In this document: one piece after another, positions 4,974-13,208 of the stretch
Layout: each line of letters begins with the position of its first letter
Position numbering within the stretch: the stretch's first letter is position 1
DNA from: Candidatus Nomurabacteria bacterium
GTDB lineage: Bacteria; Patescibacteriota; Minisyncoccia; Phycocordibacterales; UBA9973
Length of the DNA stretch: 14,393 bases
Reading direction: 5' to 3'
Assembly (NCBI GenBank): GCA_943354205.1
Contig: CALRBJ010000012.1
Span: forward strand, 1 to 14,393
Position numbers and translations under genes: made by a program
The notes under the pieces: generated by a model
Told to the model about the DNA's origin: nothing
Seen by the model: the letters and a program-made list of their open reading frames with translations, nothing else
Database searches by the model: none

Positions 4974-7073
4974 TTAATGAAAAACTTGAACCTTTCTGGT
5001 TTCAAATTTTGAACGGACGATGTATGTGCCTGCCGGTAGATCATTCAAATTGGGGATTGCTCCTTTGTTCAAATTCTCCCCTTCAAGCACTTTCCTGCCC
5101 ATCAAATCGAAAACCTGGAATGAACTCTCTTCGCTTAAACTCAATTCACCAATACCTGTGGTCTGCGTCGGATTGTAAACAAAACTCAAAGCTGTGCCAT
5201 TCTCCGAATCCCCGTTTGAACAAGGGCCGTAGAATTTTACATAATAAGTAGCGTTTGCAATCAATCCATAAGTGGTTCCGGCAAAACTAATGCTCACAAC
5301 TGTTCCGCTCACTGAAACGCTTGGAAGAGCTTGCGCGCTTCCGGTCACAGTGTTTGAAAAGTTTGCATCTGTCGCCAAAATCACATTTGGGTAGCCAATA
5401 GTTCCTACCGGCAGATATACTGTGCCAAAAATCGTTTCCGATCCGGCGCTGTATACTGCAGAGTCTGTGGTGATTCCAAATACGATCGGCACCGAAGCTG
5501 TGGCTGTCTGTGAAATCACGGAGCAGTACGGCACAGTGTTCAGCGCATTTGAATCGCAAATCTGCACATAGTAGGTCGTTCCTGGTAAAACATTGCTGAC
5601 AAAAGTGAATGAATGCGGCTGTTCTCCATAGAGAGCAGGTAGCGCAATCGTCATACTGTTTGAAAGCGCTGTCGCAGAAGTTCCATACTTGGCAGTCACC
5701 GTACCAGATAGTCCGTACACATTTGTGCGGAAATAAATAGTGATCGAATTGGCCGAAGCTGGTGTGGCAAAACTGTCTACTCCGCTGTTCCACGCACCGT
5801 AATGCATCGTGTCGAGAGTCGTTACCGTGATGAGCGATGTTGAATCGCTGTTCACTCCGTTTGAATAACGGAATTTATACTTGAAAGTATATCCCGAGGG
5901 ATAGCCAGTAAAAGTATAAACGTAACTTCCCACCGTGTTGTAAGTGAATGGTGTTTGCGAATAGCCCACGCTGTAGCCATTGAACGGCAGATAAACTACC
6001 GGTATCACAGTCATGGTGGTCATGCCACTGTTTAAATTCATCGTCTCTACTGCACCGTCCATTGTGGGCACAGTCGAAACATGCGTCAGAGAGCAAGCGA
6101 TCGGCTGGGGCAAAACTGTCACTGCGAGCTGATTATTGGTTACAGTATCGTTAGAAACTAAATCAATAATAAAATCTCGCAGATAGATAGTGCCCGCTGG
6201 TAACCCTGTGTGTGATACAGAATAAATCCCGGTCGATGGGATAGTTATGCTACCGATCGGAAACATCGGCCCCGCAGGAGTCAGACGGAAATATTTTAAA
6301 ATTTTTCCCGTATGACCAGTCTGCAGAGAGATCGTGTCCGTCACATTAGCAGAAAGAATCGCTCCCACTCCCGTCAACATCGTAATCGTCGGCGGAGTAG
6401 GTGGTGGAGGAGGAGTGAGAGTGGTAAATGTCAAAGTATCAACATCTCCCCCGCTCATACCCCACGCATAAATGTAAGCAGTGTAGAAAGTGCTCGGATT
6501 CAAACCCGTAATCACTCCAGTGTCCCAAGGACTTCCGGAATAATATGTTTGATTGCCGAAACTTCCCACACCTATCACATCTACCCAGCTCCATGTCGTG
6601 TCGCCGTTTGTTTGAGCCTGCCATTTAATTTTTACACTCGTTGTATCGAGCGCAAAAAATGTAGCATTCTCAACCGAAGGATTCGCGCCAGGCAAACTCC
6701 CTCCACCACTTCCACCAGGATACCAAGAGGTACTAGTGGTAACGGTAAAGAAAATAGTGTCACCGAGAATTGTAGTTCCAATGCTGTCAACTTTTGCAAC
6801 AACCCAGCAGTTCTGTCCGCTGAAGCCATTGATCGTATCGGTTAAATGATGAACTCCTGCTGCAGAATTAACTGTGGGAAAATCCATCGTCATTCCAACC
6901 GGATAGCCAAGAGTGATCCAGTTTAAAGCCGGACCAGTGACAGTTCTGTACACAACACTTTGATTCGAAGAAATTACTTTTACCGAATCTGTGTTGATAG
7001 TCTGCGCGAGAACCTTGTCCCCGAACAGGTTTGCTGATGCGATTAGCATCATGCAGAAAAACAGTTTTTTCAT
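4974..7073 (-). CDS. Large secreted Fn3-containing protein with a T9SS (Por) type A C-terminal sorting-like domain
   Basis: A 699-residue protein with a Sec signal peptide (MKKLFFCMMLIASANL..., cleavage likely near residue 24). A Gly/Ser-rich linker (about 118-130) leads to a fibronectin type III-like domain (about 134-219, with GLNPSTFYTAYIYAWG) and a PPPPPTPP hinge (221-228). Several Thr/Ser-rich beta-sandwich-like repeats follow. The last ~60 residues (FQVFDLMGRKVLEGEN, LNDLPAGTYIVRS, RKVQVFH) match the second half of the type A sorting domain that Bacteroidetes use for type IX secretion; the usual PNP segment is not visible. The gene has a strong promoter, a 66-nt A-rich G-poor leader without Shine-Dalgarno, and its own terminator. 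The role is probably surface adhesion or display. Because Patescibacteria are not known to have a type IX system, the tail may be a relic of gene transfer or a reused domain. Confidence 0.8.
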   Translation of the reverse strand: MKKLFFCMMLIASANLFGDKVLAQTINTDSVKVISSNQSVVYRTVTGPALNWITLGYPVGMTMDFPTVNSAAGVHHLTDTINGFSGQNCWVVAKVDSIGTTILGDTIFFTVTTSTSWYPGGSGGGSLPGANPSVENATFFALDTTSVKIKWQAQTNGDTTWSWVDVIGVGSFGNQTYYSGSPWDTGVITGLNPSTFYTAYIYAWGMSGGDVDTLTFTTLTPPPPPTPPTITMLTGVGAILSANVTDTISLQTGHTGKILKYFRLTPAGPMFPIGSITIPSTGIYSVSHTGLPAGTIYLRDFIIDLVSNDTVTNNQLAVTVLPQPIACSLTHVSTVPTMDGAVETMNLNSGMTTMTVIPVVYLPFNGYSVGYSQTPFTYNTVGSYVYTFTGYPSGYTFKYKFRYSNGVNSDSTSLITVTTLDTMHYGAWNSGVDSFATPASANSITIYFRTNVYGLSGTVTAKYGTSATALSNSMTIALPALYGEQPHSFTFVSNVLPGTTYYVQICDSNALNTVPYCSVISQTATASVPIVFGITTDSAVYSAGSETIFGTVYLPVGTIGYPNVILATDANFSNTVTGSAQALPSVSVSGTVVSISFAGTTYGLIANATYYVKFYGPCSNGDSENGTALSFVYNPTQTTGIGELSLSEESSFQVFDLMGRKVLEGENLNKGAIPNLNDLPAGTYIVRSKFETRKVQVFH

Positions 7074-7145
7074 TCGTTTTTGTTTTTTGTTTTTTTGTGA
7101 ATTGAATTTTGTTAAAGAAATTTTGATTGTTTTTATTCTGGCTCA

Positions 7146-7174
7146 ATAATAGCATATTTTGACCTCTTTGTCAA
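7146..7174 (-). promoter_or_regulatory. Promoter of the T9SS-tail gene
   Basis: Minus strand: TTGACA (7169-7174, perfect), 17-bp spacer, TATTAT (7146-7151) with a TGC extension. It is of the sigma-70 form, not the TTTG/TAnnTTTG form of Bacteroidetes. The start near 7139 gives a ~65-nt A-rich leader. Confidence 0.8.
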
Positions 7175-7238
7175 TGCTAAAATGAGCTTGAAATATCTAC
7201 CTATTTTGACGATTATACTTGGTAAAAATTACATGAAA

Positions 7239-7267
7239 TTGAGCTTTTTATGGCTTTGTGCTATTGT
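7239..7267 (+). promoter_or_regulatory. Promoter of rnpB
   Basis: TTGAGC (7239-7244), 17-bp spacer, TATTGT (7262-7267) with a TGC extension. The start falls at about 7274, exactly where the P1 helix begins. Confidence 0.7.
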
Positions 7268-7273
7268 AGGCGA

Positions 7274-7553
7274 GGTTTGTACTGGGCAGTCGCTCCACGA
7301 CTTTGGTTGAGGAGAGGAAAGTCCGAACACTTATCCCGAGCAATCGGGAGCGCGTAGCGGGCAATACCCGTCGGGAGCAATCCTAGAGGTGCGAGCAGAA
7401 ACGACCCGGTTAAGTCCGGCTGAAACGGCTAAATCCTTACGTGAGTGCAAGACCGTGCTTCGAGTAATCGAAGAGTGTCGCTAGAGGGTATTGGCAACAA
7501 TACTCCCAGATAAATGCCTGCCTATTACAGAATTCGGCTTATAGGTACAAACC
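7274..7553 (+). ncRNA. rnpB: RNase P RNA (bacterial), short form
   Basis: Catalytic RNA that removes tRNA 5' leaders. P1 is a perfect nine-pair helix, GGTTTGTAC (7274-7282) with GTACAAACC (7545-7553). The conserved core GAGGAAAGTCC-like block (about 7313-7324) and the 3' block AGATAAATG...ACAGAATTCGGCTTATAGG (to about 7545) are both present. Helix P4 forms from AAGUCCGAA (7319-7327) and UUCGGCUU (7533-7540) with the conserved bulged U. Relative to E. coli the CCGGG/CCCGG pairs are replaced by matching CCGAA/UUCGG. At ~280 nt it is about 100 nt shorter than the E. coli RNA, so several peripheral helices must be reduced. A terminator follows at once. Confidence 0.95.
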
Positions 7554-7562
7554 AAAAACATG

Positions 7563-7591
7563 AAAAAACCTCGTCAAAAGCGAGGTTTTTT
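7563..7591 (+). terminator. Terminator of rnpB
   Basis: AAAAAACCTCG / CGAGGTTTTTT stem with a seven-base loop and T-run, ten bases after P1 closes. The remaining ~50 bases up to the next promoter show nothing further. Confidence 0.9.
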
Positions 7592-7643
7592 CTATGCAAT
7601 AAATCGATGACTGCAACGTCTGAATGGTGTAAATATCAAGTGC

Positions 7644-7672
7644 TTGACAGATATGCTTTATTATGATAGAAT
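7644..7672 (+). promoter_or_regulatory. Consensus promoter giving a leaderless mRNA
   Basis: TTGACA (7644-7649, perfect), 17-bp spacer, TAGAAT (7667-7672) with TGA extension. Eight bases separate the -10 from the ATG at 7681, so the transcript should begin at or within two bases of the start codon. Confidence 0.8.
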
Positions 7673-7680
7673 ACCCTTAT

Positions 7681-9198
7681 ATGAATAAATTTATGAACAC
7701 AAAAATAAATAAACTAATCACAGTCGCCCTAGGCCTAATCGCTTTCTTGGCTTTTTCAAGCATAGCTCTGGCTTCTGCTCCAACTGTGCAAACTCTCGCC
7801 CCAAGCGTGGTTTCTCAAACTTCAGTTACACTAAACGGATTTTACAATGCGGGTGGAAACGATACTGATGTATGGTTCGACTATGGTACTTCCCCATCGC
7901 TTGGACAATCTACTCCTTCTATCACCGAACCAGGCGATGGAGCAAATAATTTCCACCAAACTATTTCCGTCACTCCCGGCACGACAGTTTATTTCCGCGC
8001 AATGGGAATTTCTGCTGGTGGAGTTGCGCATGGACTTACTCTTTCTTTTCTAGTACCCGCTTATCAGATGCCTACAGTCATGACTTTGGCGCAAACTTCT
8101 GTGACTTATCAGAATGCGACACTAAAAGGATTTTATAATTCAAATGGTTCAAACACTTACACTTGGTTTGAGTACGGCACGACAAACGCTCTCGGGTCTG
8201 TGACAACATCTGTAAACCAAGGAACAACTTTTGGAAATACAACTGACACTATCACTGTGTCTCCAAACACAACTTACTTTTACCGCATCGCGGCTAAAAA
8301 CTCTGCCGGCATCGTGCACGGTTCTCCGATAATTTCTTTCACCACACCTTCCGCTCCAGCAACTCCCACACAATGCGTGATAAATAGTTTTACTGCAAAC
8401 CCGCAAACTGTAAACTACGGATTCTCTTCCACACTCTCTTATGCTACATCTGGAAATTGTGACCATGTCGCGATCTCAAATATCGGAATTCAAACAGCGA
8501 CTACCGGCACTGCATATACAGGCGTGCTCTATACAAACACTTCTTTCACCCTGACTGCTTCTGGACCAAACAATACTGCTAGCCCAGCGACAATAACAAT
8601 CTCTGTGATTCCAAATTCTAACAATGGTGGAAATGGGAACGGTGGTACAAATACTGGTGGCGGTACTATACCTCCTGTATACAGCGCTCCCTCTGCTTAT
8701 ACATCTCCCGCTACGGAAATAAATAAAAATACAGCTGTGTTAAATGGAGTAGTTATAGCTTCAAATACTGTAAATACTACTGGGTACTTCGAATGGGGCA
8801 CTAGTGCAAATACTTTGTACAACACTACTCCCGTGCAAAATCTCGGAAATTACTCTTCTGTTTCTTTCTACACTACCCTCACAAATCTTTCCGCTAACAC
8901 CACATATTTCTACCGCGCTGTGGCAGTAAATGCATACGGCGTACACAAAGGAAATATAGAAAGCTTCAAGACAAAAAGCGCAACCGTAGTTTCTACCGGC
9001 ACAACCACTCATACTTCTTCAAGTGGCGTAACTCCGAACAAAACAAAGACAAACGATGCTAAAAGCTCACTGACTGCTTCGGCTATATTCGGTGATTCAT
9101 TCTTGCCATCATCTATCATCGGATGGCTCATACTAGCCCTGATAATACTCGGCATAGTAGTGCTCGCAAGAGCGATTTATAAACCAGCGATGGCTTAA
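7681..9198 (+). CDS. Membrane-anchored surface protein with fibronectin type III-like repeats
   Basis: A 505-residue protein. It has a signal peptide (about residues 1-32, core ITVALGLIAFLAFSSIAL, then ASA). Two related ~95-residue beta-sandwich repeats follow, sharing the pattern GFYN...(D/E)YGT...TTYFYR or TVYFRA, then an unlike Ig-type segment with two Cys (about 230-310). A Gly/Asn linker leads to a third Fn3-like repeat (FEWGTSANTLY, TTYFYRAVAVNAYG). After it come a Ser/Thr-rich stalk and a C-terminal membrane helix (about 477-500) with a short basic tail. This is the layout of a cell-surface adhesin or display protein anchored in the cytoplasmic membrane; the ligand is unknown. An in-frame ATG at 7663 sits inside the promoter spacer, ahead of the -10, and is rejected as the start. 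The gene has no Shine-Dalgarno. Confidence 0.85.
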   Translation: MNKFMNTKINKLITVALGLIAFLAFSSIALASAPTVQTLAPSVVSQTSVTLNGFYNAGGNDTDVWFDYGTSPSLGQSTPSITEPGDGANNFHQTISVTPGTTVYFRAMGISAGGVAHGLTLSFLVPAYQMPTVMTLAQTSVTYQNATLKGFYNSNGSNTYTWFEYGTTNALGSVTTSVNQGTTFGNTTDTITVSPNTTYFYRIAAKNSAGIVHGSPIISFTTPSAPATPTQCVINSFTANPQTVNYGFSSTLSYATSGNCDHVAISNIGIQTATTGTAYTGVLYTNTSFTLTASGPNNTASPATITISVIPNSNNGGNGNGGTNTGGGTIPPVYSAPSAYTSPATEINKNTAVLNGVVIASNTVNTTGYFEWGTSANTLYNTTPVQNLGNYSSVSFYTTLTNLSANTTYFYRAVAVNAYGVHKGNIESFKTKSATVVSTGTTTHTSSSGVTPNKTKTNDAKSSLTASAIFGDSFLPSSIIGWLILALIILGIVVLARAIYKPAMA

Positions 9199-9200
9199 AA

Positions 9201-9230
9201 CCCCTCCCAACCTCCCCTTGTCAGGGGAGG
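9201..9230. repeat. Palindromic GC-rich element, candidate dispersed repeat
   Basis: CCCCTCCCAA followed by CCTCCCCT-TGTC-AGGGGAGG, an eight-pair hairpin two bases after a stop codon and without a T-run. This type of CCTCCCC/GGGGAGG palindrome is met as a dispersed intergenic repeat in many bacterial genomes. Only one copy lies in this window, so repeat status is inference. Confidence 0.45.
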
Positions 9231-9240
9231 AGAAAACGAA

Positions 9241-9264
9241 AAAGTCCCCCGAAAGGGGGACTTT
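9241..9264. terminator. Bidirectional terminator between the surface protein gene and nrdB
   Basis: Perfect ten-pair stem AAAGTCCCCC / GGGGGACTTT with a GAAA loop; short T-runs on both strands. It serves two converging transcripts. Confidence 0.85.
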
Positions 9265-9272
9265 GATTTTAG

Positions 9273-10283
9273 CTAATCCCACGAAAGCATGCCTCCCTGC
9301 TTGTATTCTGTAACTCTGGTCTCAAAAAAGTTTTTTTCTTTTTTCAAATCGGCGATTTCGCTCATCCATTCAAATGGATTTTTGGCATTGTACACTTTTG
9401 GTAAATGAATGCGCTCTAAGCGGCGGTCGGCGATATATTTTATATATTCATGAATAGCTTCGGCATTCAACCCGAGTATTCCTCTAGGCAAACAGTCTTT
9501 AGCATATTCATATTCCAATTGTACTGAACGCTTTATGTTTTCAGTAATTTTTGCTTTAAATTCTGCCGTCCAAATTTCTGGGTTTTCTTCGATGATGGTG
9601 TTCACCAGATCTGCGCCAAAGGCCAAGTGCACTGATTCGTCGCGCAAAATGTATTGGAATTGTTCGCCCACACCGGTCATTTTATTCTGACGGAGGAATG
9701 AAAGCATCATCACAAAGCCAGCATAGAAAAATATACCTTCCATGAAGATGTAGTAGCACACCAAGTCGTGCACAAAACGCTGGATGTTTTCGTTTGAATC
9801 AGTTTTGAAATTGACATCGAAAATAGATTTGGTCATATCGACCACAAAATCGTCCTTTGCTTTTATCGATGGAATGGTCATGTACATGTTGTACACTTCG
9901 TCGGGCGCGATCGAAAGTGTGTCGCAACAATAAATAAAAGTGTCGGTGTGTACGGCTTCTTCGTATGCTTGGCGAAGCAAGTACTGACGGCATTCAGGAT
10001 TGGTGATGTGGCGATAAATAGCTAGCACGATATTGTTGGCCGTGAGAGATTCAGCAGTAGAGAAAAAGCCCATGTTCCAAATGATTAAACGGCGCTCGTC
10101 TTCGGAAAGAATGTTTGGGTTTTTCCAAGTCTCCAAATCTTTCTGCATGTTTACCTCTTCCGGGGTCCAGTTGTTCGCCACACCCTTTTTATAGTGCTCG
10201 CGCGCCCATTTATACTTCATCGGCAAAATCTTGTTTGGATCCGTGCCGGAGGAATTTAATATTGTTTTTTTTACATTAGACAT
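9273..10283 (-). CDS. nrdB: Ribonucleotide reductase small subunit, class Ic-like (Phe at the radical position)
   Basis: Partner of NrdA that generates the radical needed to reduce ribonucleotides. It has 336 residues, a usual length. The six metal ligands are visible: Glu78 (FFSTAES), Glu109 and His112 (EEAVHTDTF), Glu182 (FMEGIFFY), Glu216 and His219 (RDESVHL). The position of E. coli Tyr122, seven after the first helix-B ligand, is Phe116 (TTT codon at 9936-9938). The first ligand is Glu where E. coli has Asp84. Both features are those of the chlamydial class Ic enzyme, which uses a Mn/Fe cofactor instead of a tyrosyl radical. The C-terminus (VTEYKQGGMLSWD) keeps an aromatic pair for radical transfer. 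It lies 43 bases after nrdA with no terminator between, so the two are probably one operon. No Shine-Dalgarno precedes the ATG. Confidence 0.95.
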   Translation of the reverse strand: MSNVKKTILNSSGTDPNKILPMKYKWAREHYKKGVANNWTPEEVNMQKDLETWKNPNILSEDERRLIIWNMGFFSTAESLTANNIVLAIYRHITNPECRQYLLRQAYEEAVHTDTFIYCCDTLSIAPDEVYNMYMTIPSIKAKDDFVVDMTKSIFDVNFKTDSNENIQRFVHDLVCYYIFMEGIFFYAGFVMMLSFLRQNKMTGVGEQFQYILRDESVHLAFGADLVNTIIEENPEIWTAEFKAKITENIKRSVQLEYEYAKDCLPRGILGLNAEAIHEYIKYIADRRLERIHLPKVYNAKNPFEWMSEIADLKKEKNFFETRVTEYKQGGMLSWD

Positions 10284-10326
10284 TTGAATTTATTTTTAAA
10301 TCTTTAAATATTTACATTTACCCGGG

Positions 10327-13086
10327 CTATTGGCAGCTCTCACAACTCTCATCAGTAAATACATACACTTTGGGCTTTTCGGTGTCGGTGATGACGATAG
10401 ATTCGGCTGGAGCTGGAATATCTTTGAATGCTTGGTTTATATCAATAGTAGCTTTTTCAGTGGAAGAAGCAGCGAGGGTTCGCAGATAGTAGGTGGTTTT
10501 GAGACCGCTCCTCCAGGCATTCATATACATGTCGCCAATAAATTTACCGCTGTCGCTCTTCGTAAATAGGTTTATGGATTGCGACTGGTCTATCCACTTG
10601 CCACGGTAAGCAGCATGGCGGATGACCCAATCAGGGGAAATTTCAAACACTTCTTTGTACTTTGCGCGAATGTGTTCTGGAATTTCAGAGATATTTTGGA
10701 TGGAACCATCGTAATATTTTATTTTGTCTAAAATATTTTTATTCCACAGATTTACTTCTTTCAAATCGGCGACGAGGAAAGAGTTTACCACAGTAAATTC
10801 TCCGCTAAAGTTTGATTTCACATAAAGATTTTTATAAATAGGTTCGATGGAAGGAAGACAGCCGGAAATATTGGCGATGTGCGCGGTCGGCGCTATGGCC
10901 ATGGTATTGGAATTGCGCATGCCGTATTTTTTTACACTCTCGCGCACAGGAGTCCAATCGAGTGATGAACCTTTGTCGATACCCGTTTGTATTCCACGCT
11001 CTTCTTCCATCATCGAGAGAGTGTCGATCGGGAAAAGATTGCGATCCCACTTTGAACCTTTATAACTCGAGTAGGTGCCTTTTTCTTTGGCGAGGAGTGA
11101 TGAGCCTAAAATCGCATTGTAGGAAATAAATTCCATCATCTCGTCGGAGAAATTTACGGCTTCAACGGAATCAAATGGCAAATCCATACGATAGAGCACA
11201 TCTTGAAGCGCCATGATGCCCAAGCCCACTGGACGGTGACGAAGGTTCGATGTTTCTGCTTCTTTGGTCGGATAGAAATTTATATCTATCACATTATCGA
11301 GCATGCGCATGGCGGTCTTTATAGTTTTTGCCATCAATTCTTTATTGATCGCGGTGCCTTCAAAATGGCGCACCATATTTATGGAGCCCAAATTGCATAC
11401 GGCAGTTTCTTCGGCAGAAGTATTCAAGGTAATTTCAGTGCAGAGGTTGGAATTGTGCACCACGCCCATGTGGTCTTGAGGAGAGCGGATATTGGATGGA
11501 TCTTTAAAGGTAAACCATGGGTGAGAAGTTTCGAAAATCATGGTTACCATTTTGCGCCACAAATCTTTTGCTTTGATAGTTTTATAGAGAGCGATTTTGC
11601 CTTCGCGCGCCATTTGTTCATATTCTGCATACCTGCTTTCAAACCTTTTGCCGTATATATGGTGCAGATCAGAAACTTCATTTGGCGAGAAAAGAGTCCA
11701 TTCGCCATCCTCCTCTACCCTCTTCATAAATAAATCGGGAATCCAGTTTACAGTATTCAAATCGTGCGTGCGGCGGCGGTCGTCGCCAGTATTTTTTCTC
11801 AAATCCAAAAATTCTTCTATGTCATAATGCCATGTTTCCAAATATACCGCAGTGGCGCCGCGGCGATTGCCCGAGCGATTGATAGATGCAGTGGTAGCAT
11901 CTACAACTTTCAAAAATGGAATCACACCTTGGCTACCAGTGTTTATGGTTTTAACCAAAGAGTTGGTCGCGCGAATATTTGTCCAATCATTTCCCACCCC
12001 GCCGGAATATTTTGCGAGCTGGGCATTGTCGCCGACGACTTTGAATATATGCGCGAGATTGTCTTCTACCGTCGAGAGATAGCACGAGCTCATTTGCGGG
12101 TGGCTAGTGCCTGAGTGGAAGAGAGTCGGAGTGGAAGGCACATAGAGCATCTGTGAAATAGTATTGTAAAACTCTATCGCGGTTTCGGTTTTGTTTTCTT
12201 CTAGGAGTGAGAGGCCCATGGCGATGCGCATCCAGAAATATTGTGGGGTTTCAAGGTGCTTTTGGTTGGAATCGCGCAAGAAATATCTTTCATAGAGTGT
12301 TTGGGCGCCCAAATAGTTGAAAAGAGTGTCGCGCTCTGGCACCAGGGCACTCGAGAGCTTTTCAAAATCAAAATCGAGCATGCGAGCGTCTACCCTGCCC
12401 ACTTCTACCCCTTGGCGAATTTTCTTCTCAAAAAATTCTTTGTGTGTTTGTTTGAAGTCAGGATGATATTCATTTATACCGATGACATCTTTGTATAAAT
12501 CGTTTATCAAAAATCTTGCCGAGATAAATGAGAATGCCGGGTCGCGCTCGATGCGGCTCTTCATGGCCATGGTGACGGCTTTGTTTATTTCACTCGTCGA
12601 GATGCCATCGAAAATATTTAATTTGGCCGCCTCGATGATTTCGTCGATGTCACAGACCTTTTCGTGCCCACGGCAAAAATTGGCCACCGCTTCGCGGATT
12701 TGCGACATATCGAAACGCACGAGCGAACCATCGCGCTTTTTGATATTGATATCACCTTTTTCAATACGACGAAGGAGGTCCTTTTTGCGCTCTTCACGGA
12801 GCATAGCATGCTCCATACGGTAAGCCATAAAGGCTCGGGCTACTTCTAAATCGCCTTTATTTATAATGCTTTTTTCCACTAAATCCTGGATATCTTCTAC
12901 TGTGGCCACACGACCCACAAAAGAATCTTTTATTTCTGAAATGATGCCATCGCACATCGCGGAGAGTTCCAGATAAGAGATGACGACACCGACATCGGTG
13001 TAAGCCCCACGCATGGCCACCTCGATACGACTACGATCGAACGGAACGAGATTGTTATTTCTTTTTCTAATTAGTCTGACTGTCAT
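10327..13086 (-). CDS. nrdA: Ribonucleotide reductase large subunit, class I
   Basis: Catalytic subunit converting ribonucleoside diphosphates to deoxy forms. It has 919 residues, longer than E. coli NrdA (761), owing to two tandem N-terminal ATP-cone domains: about residues 3-92 (VRLIRKRNNNLVPFDRSRI) and 113-200 (INIKKRDGSLVRFDMSQI). These sense ATP/dATP. The active-site set is complete: Cys335 (SSCYL), Asn547-Cys549-Glu551 (NLCTE), Cys564 (AVCNLG), and the radical-relay pair Tyr866-Tyr867 (KTTYYLR). The C-terminal redox pair is Cys915/Cys918 (CESC), spaced more tightly than the E. coli pair. Multiple ATP cones are also seen in chlamydial NrdA, in keeping with the class Ic-like partner. An AGGAG lies 15 nt before the ATG, too far for a normal Shine-Dalgarno. 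Identification is firm. Confidence 0.97.
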   Translation of the reverse strand: MTVRLIRKRNNNLVPFDRSRIEVAMRGAYTDVGVVISYLELSAMCDGIISEIKDSFVGRVATVEDIQDLVEKSIINKGDLEVARAFMAYRMEHAMLREERKKDLLRRIEKGDINIKKRDGSLVRFDMSQIREAVANFCRGHEKVCDIDEIIEAAKLNIFDGISTSEINKAVTMAMKSRIERDPAFSFISARFLINDLYKDVIGINEYHPDFKQTHKEFFEKKIRQGVEVGRVDARMLDFDFEKLSSALVPERDTLFNYLGAQTLYERYFLRDSNQKHLETPQYFWMRIAMGLSLLEENKTETAIEFYNTISQMLYVPSTPTLFHSGTSHPQMSSCYLSTVEDNLAHIFKVVGDNAQLAKYSGGVGNDWTNIRATNSLVKTINTGSQGVIPFLKVVDATTASINRSGNRRGATAVYLETWHYDIEEFLDLRKNTGDDRRRTHDLNTVNWIPDLFMKRVEEDGEWTLFSPNEVSDLHHIYGKRFESRYAEYEQMAREGKIALYKTIKAKDLWRKMVTMIFETSHPWFTFKDPSNIRSPQDHMGVVHNSNLCTEITLNTSAEETAVCNLGSINMVRHFEGTAINKELMAKTIKTAMRMLDNVIDINFYPTKEAETSNLRHRPVGLGIMALQDVLYRMDLPFDSVEAVNFSDEMMEFISYNAILGSSLLAKEKGTYSSYKGSKWDRNLFPIDTLSMMEEERGIQTGIDKGSSLDWTPVRESVKKYGMRNSNTMAIAPTAHIANISGCLPSIEPIYKNLYVKSNFSGEFTVVNSFLVADLKEVNLWNKNILDKIKYYDGSIQNISEIPEHIRAKYKEVFEISPDWVIRHAAYRGKWIDQSQSINLFTKSDSGKFIGDMYMNAWRSGLKTTYYLRTLAASSTEKATIDINQAFKDIPAPAESIVITDTEKPKVYVFTDESCESCQ

Positions 13087-13101
13087 AGTATTTTTATTTT
13101 A

Positions 13102-13149
13102 CTCCTAAAAGAAAAAATAAAATGTGGAAAACTAACTTTTTTTTAGGAG
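13102..13149. promoter_or_regulatory. Inverted repeat and DnaA-like box upstream of nrdA
   Basis: Perfect nine-pair repeat CTCCTAAAA (13102-13110 complement pair) with TTTTAGGAG (13141-13149), spanning 48 bases and ending ~15 nt before the nrdA start. Between the arms is TTTTCCACA on the minus strand (13123-13131), one base away from a DnaA box. No NrdR box of the ACACWATATATWGTGT type was seen. A TAAAAT box nine bases before the ATG may be the -10. Confidence 0.4.
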
Positions 13150-13208
13150 CGATACATAATTTTTTTTATGTAAAGAGCGCCGGTGGGAAGCGCTTGCTTT
13201 AAAGCACT

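Noticed and set aside
7663..7680. Upstream in-frame ATG adding six residues to the surface protein
   Set aside because: It lies in the promoter spacer, before the -10 box, so the transcript cannot contain it. The signal peptide is better formed from 7681.
13087..13110. Shine-Dalgarno (AGGAG) for nrdA
   Set aside because: It sits 15 nt from the ATG and belongs to an arm of an inverted repeat; the 16S tail has no partner sequence for it.
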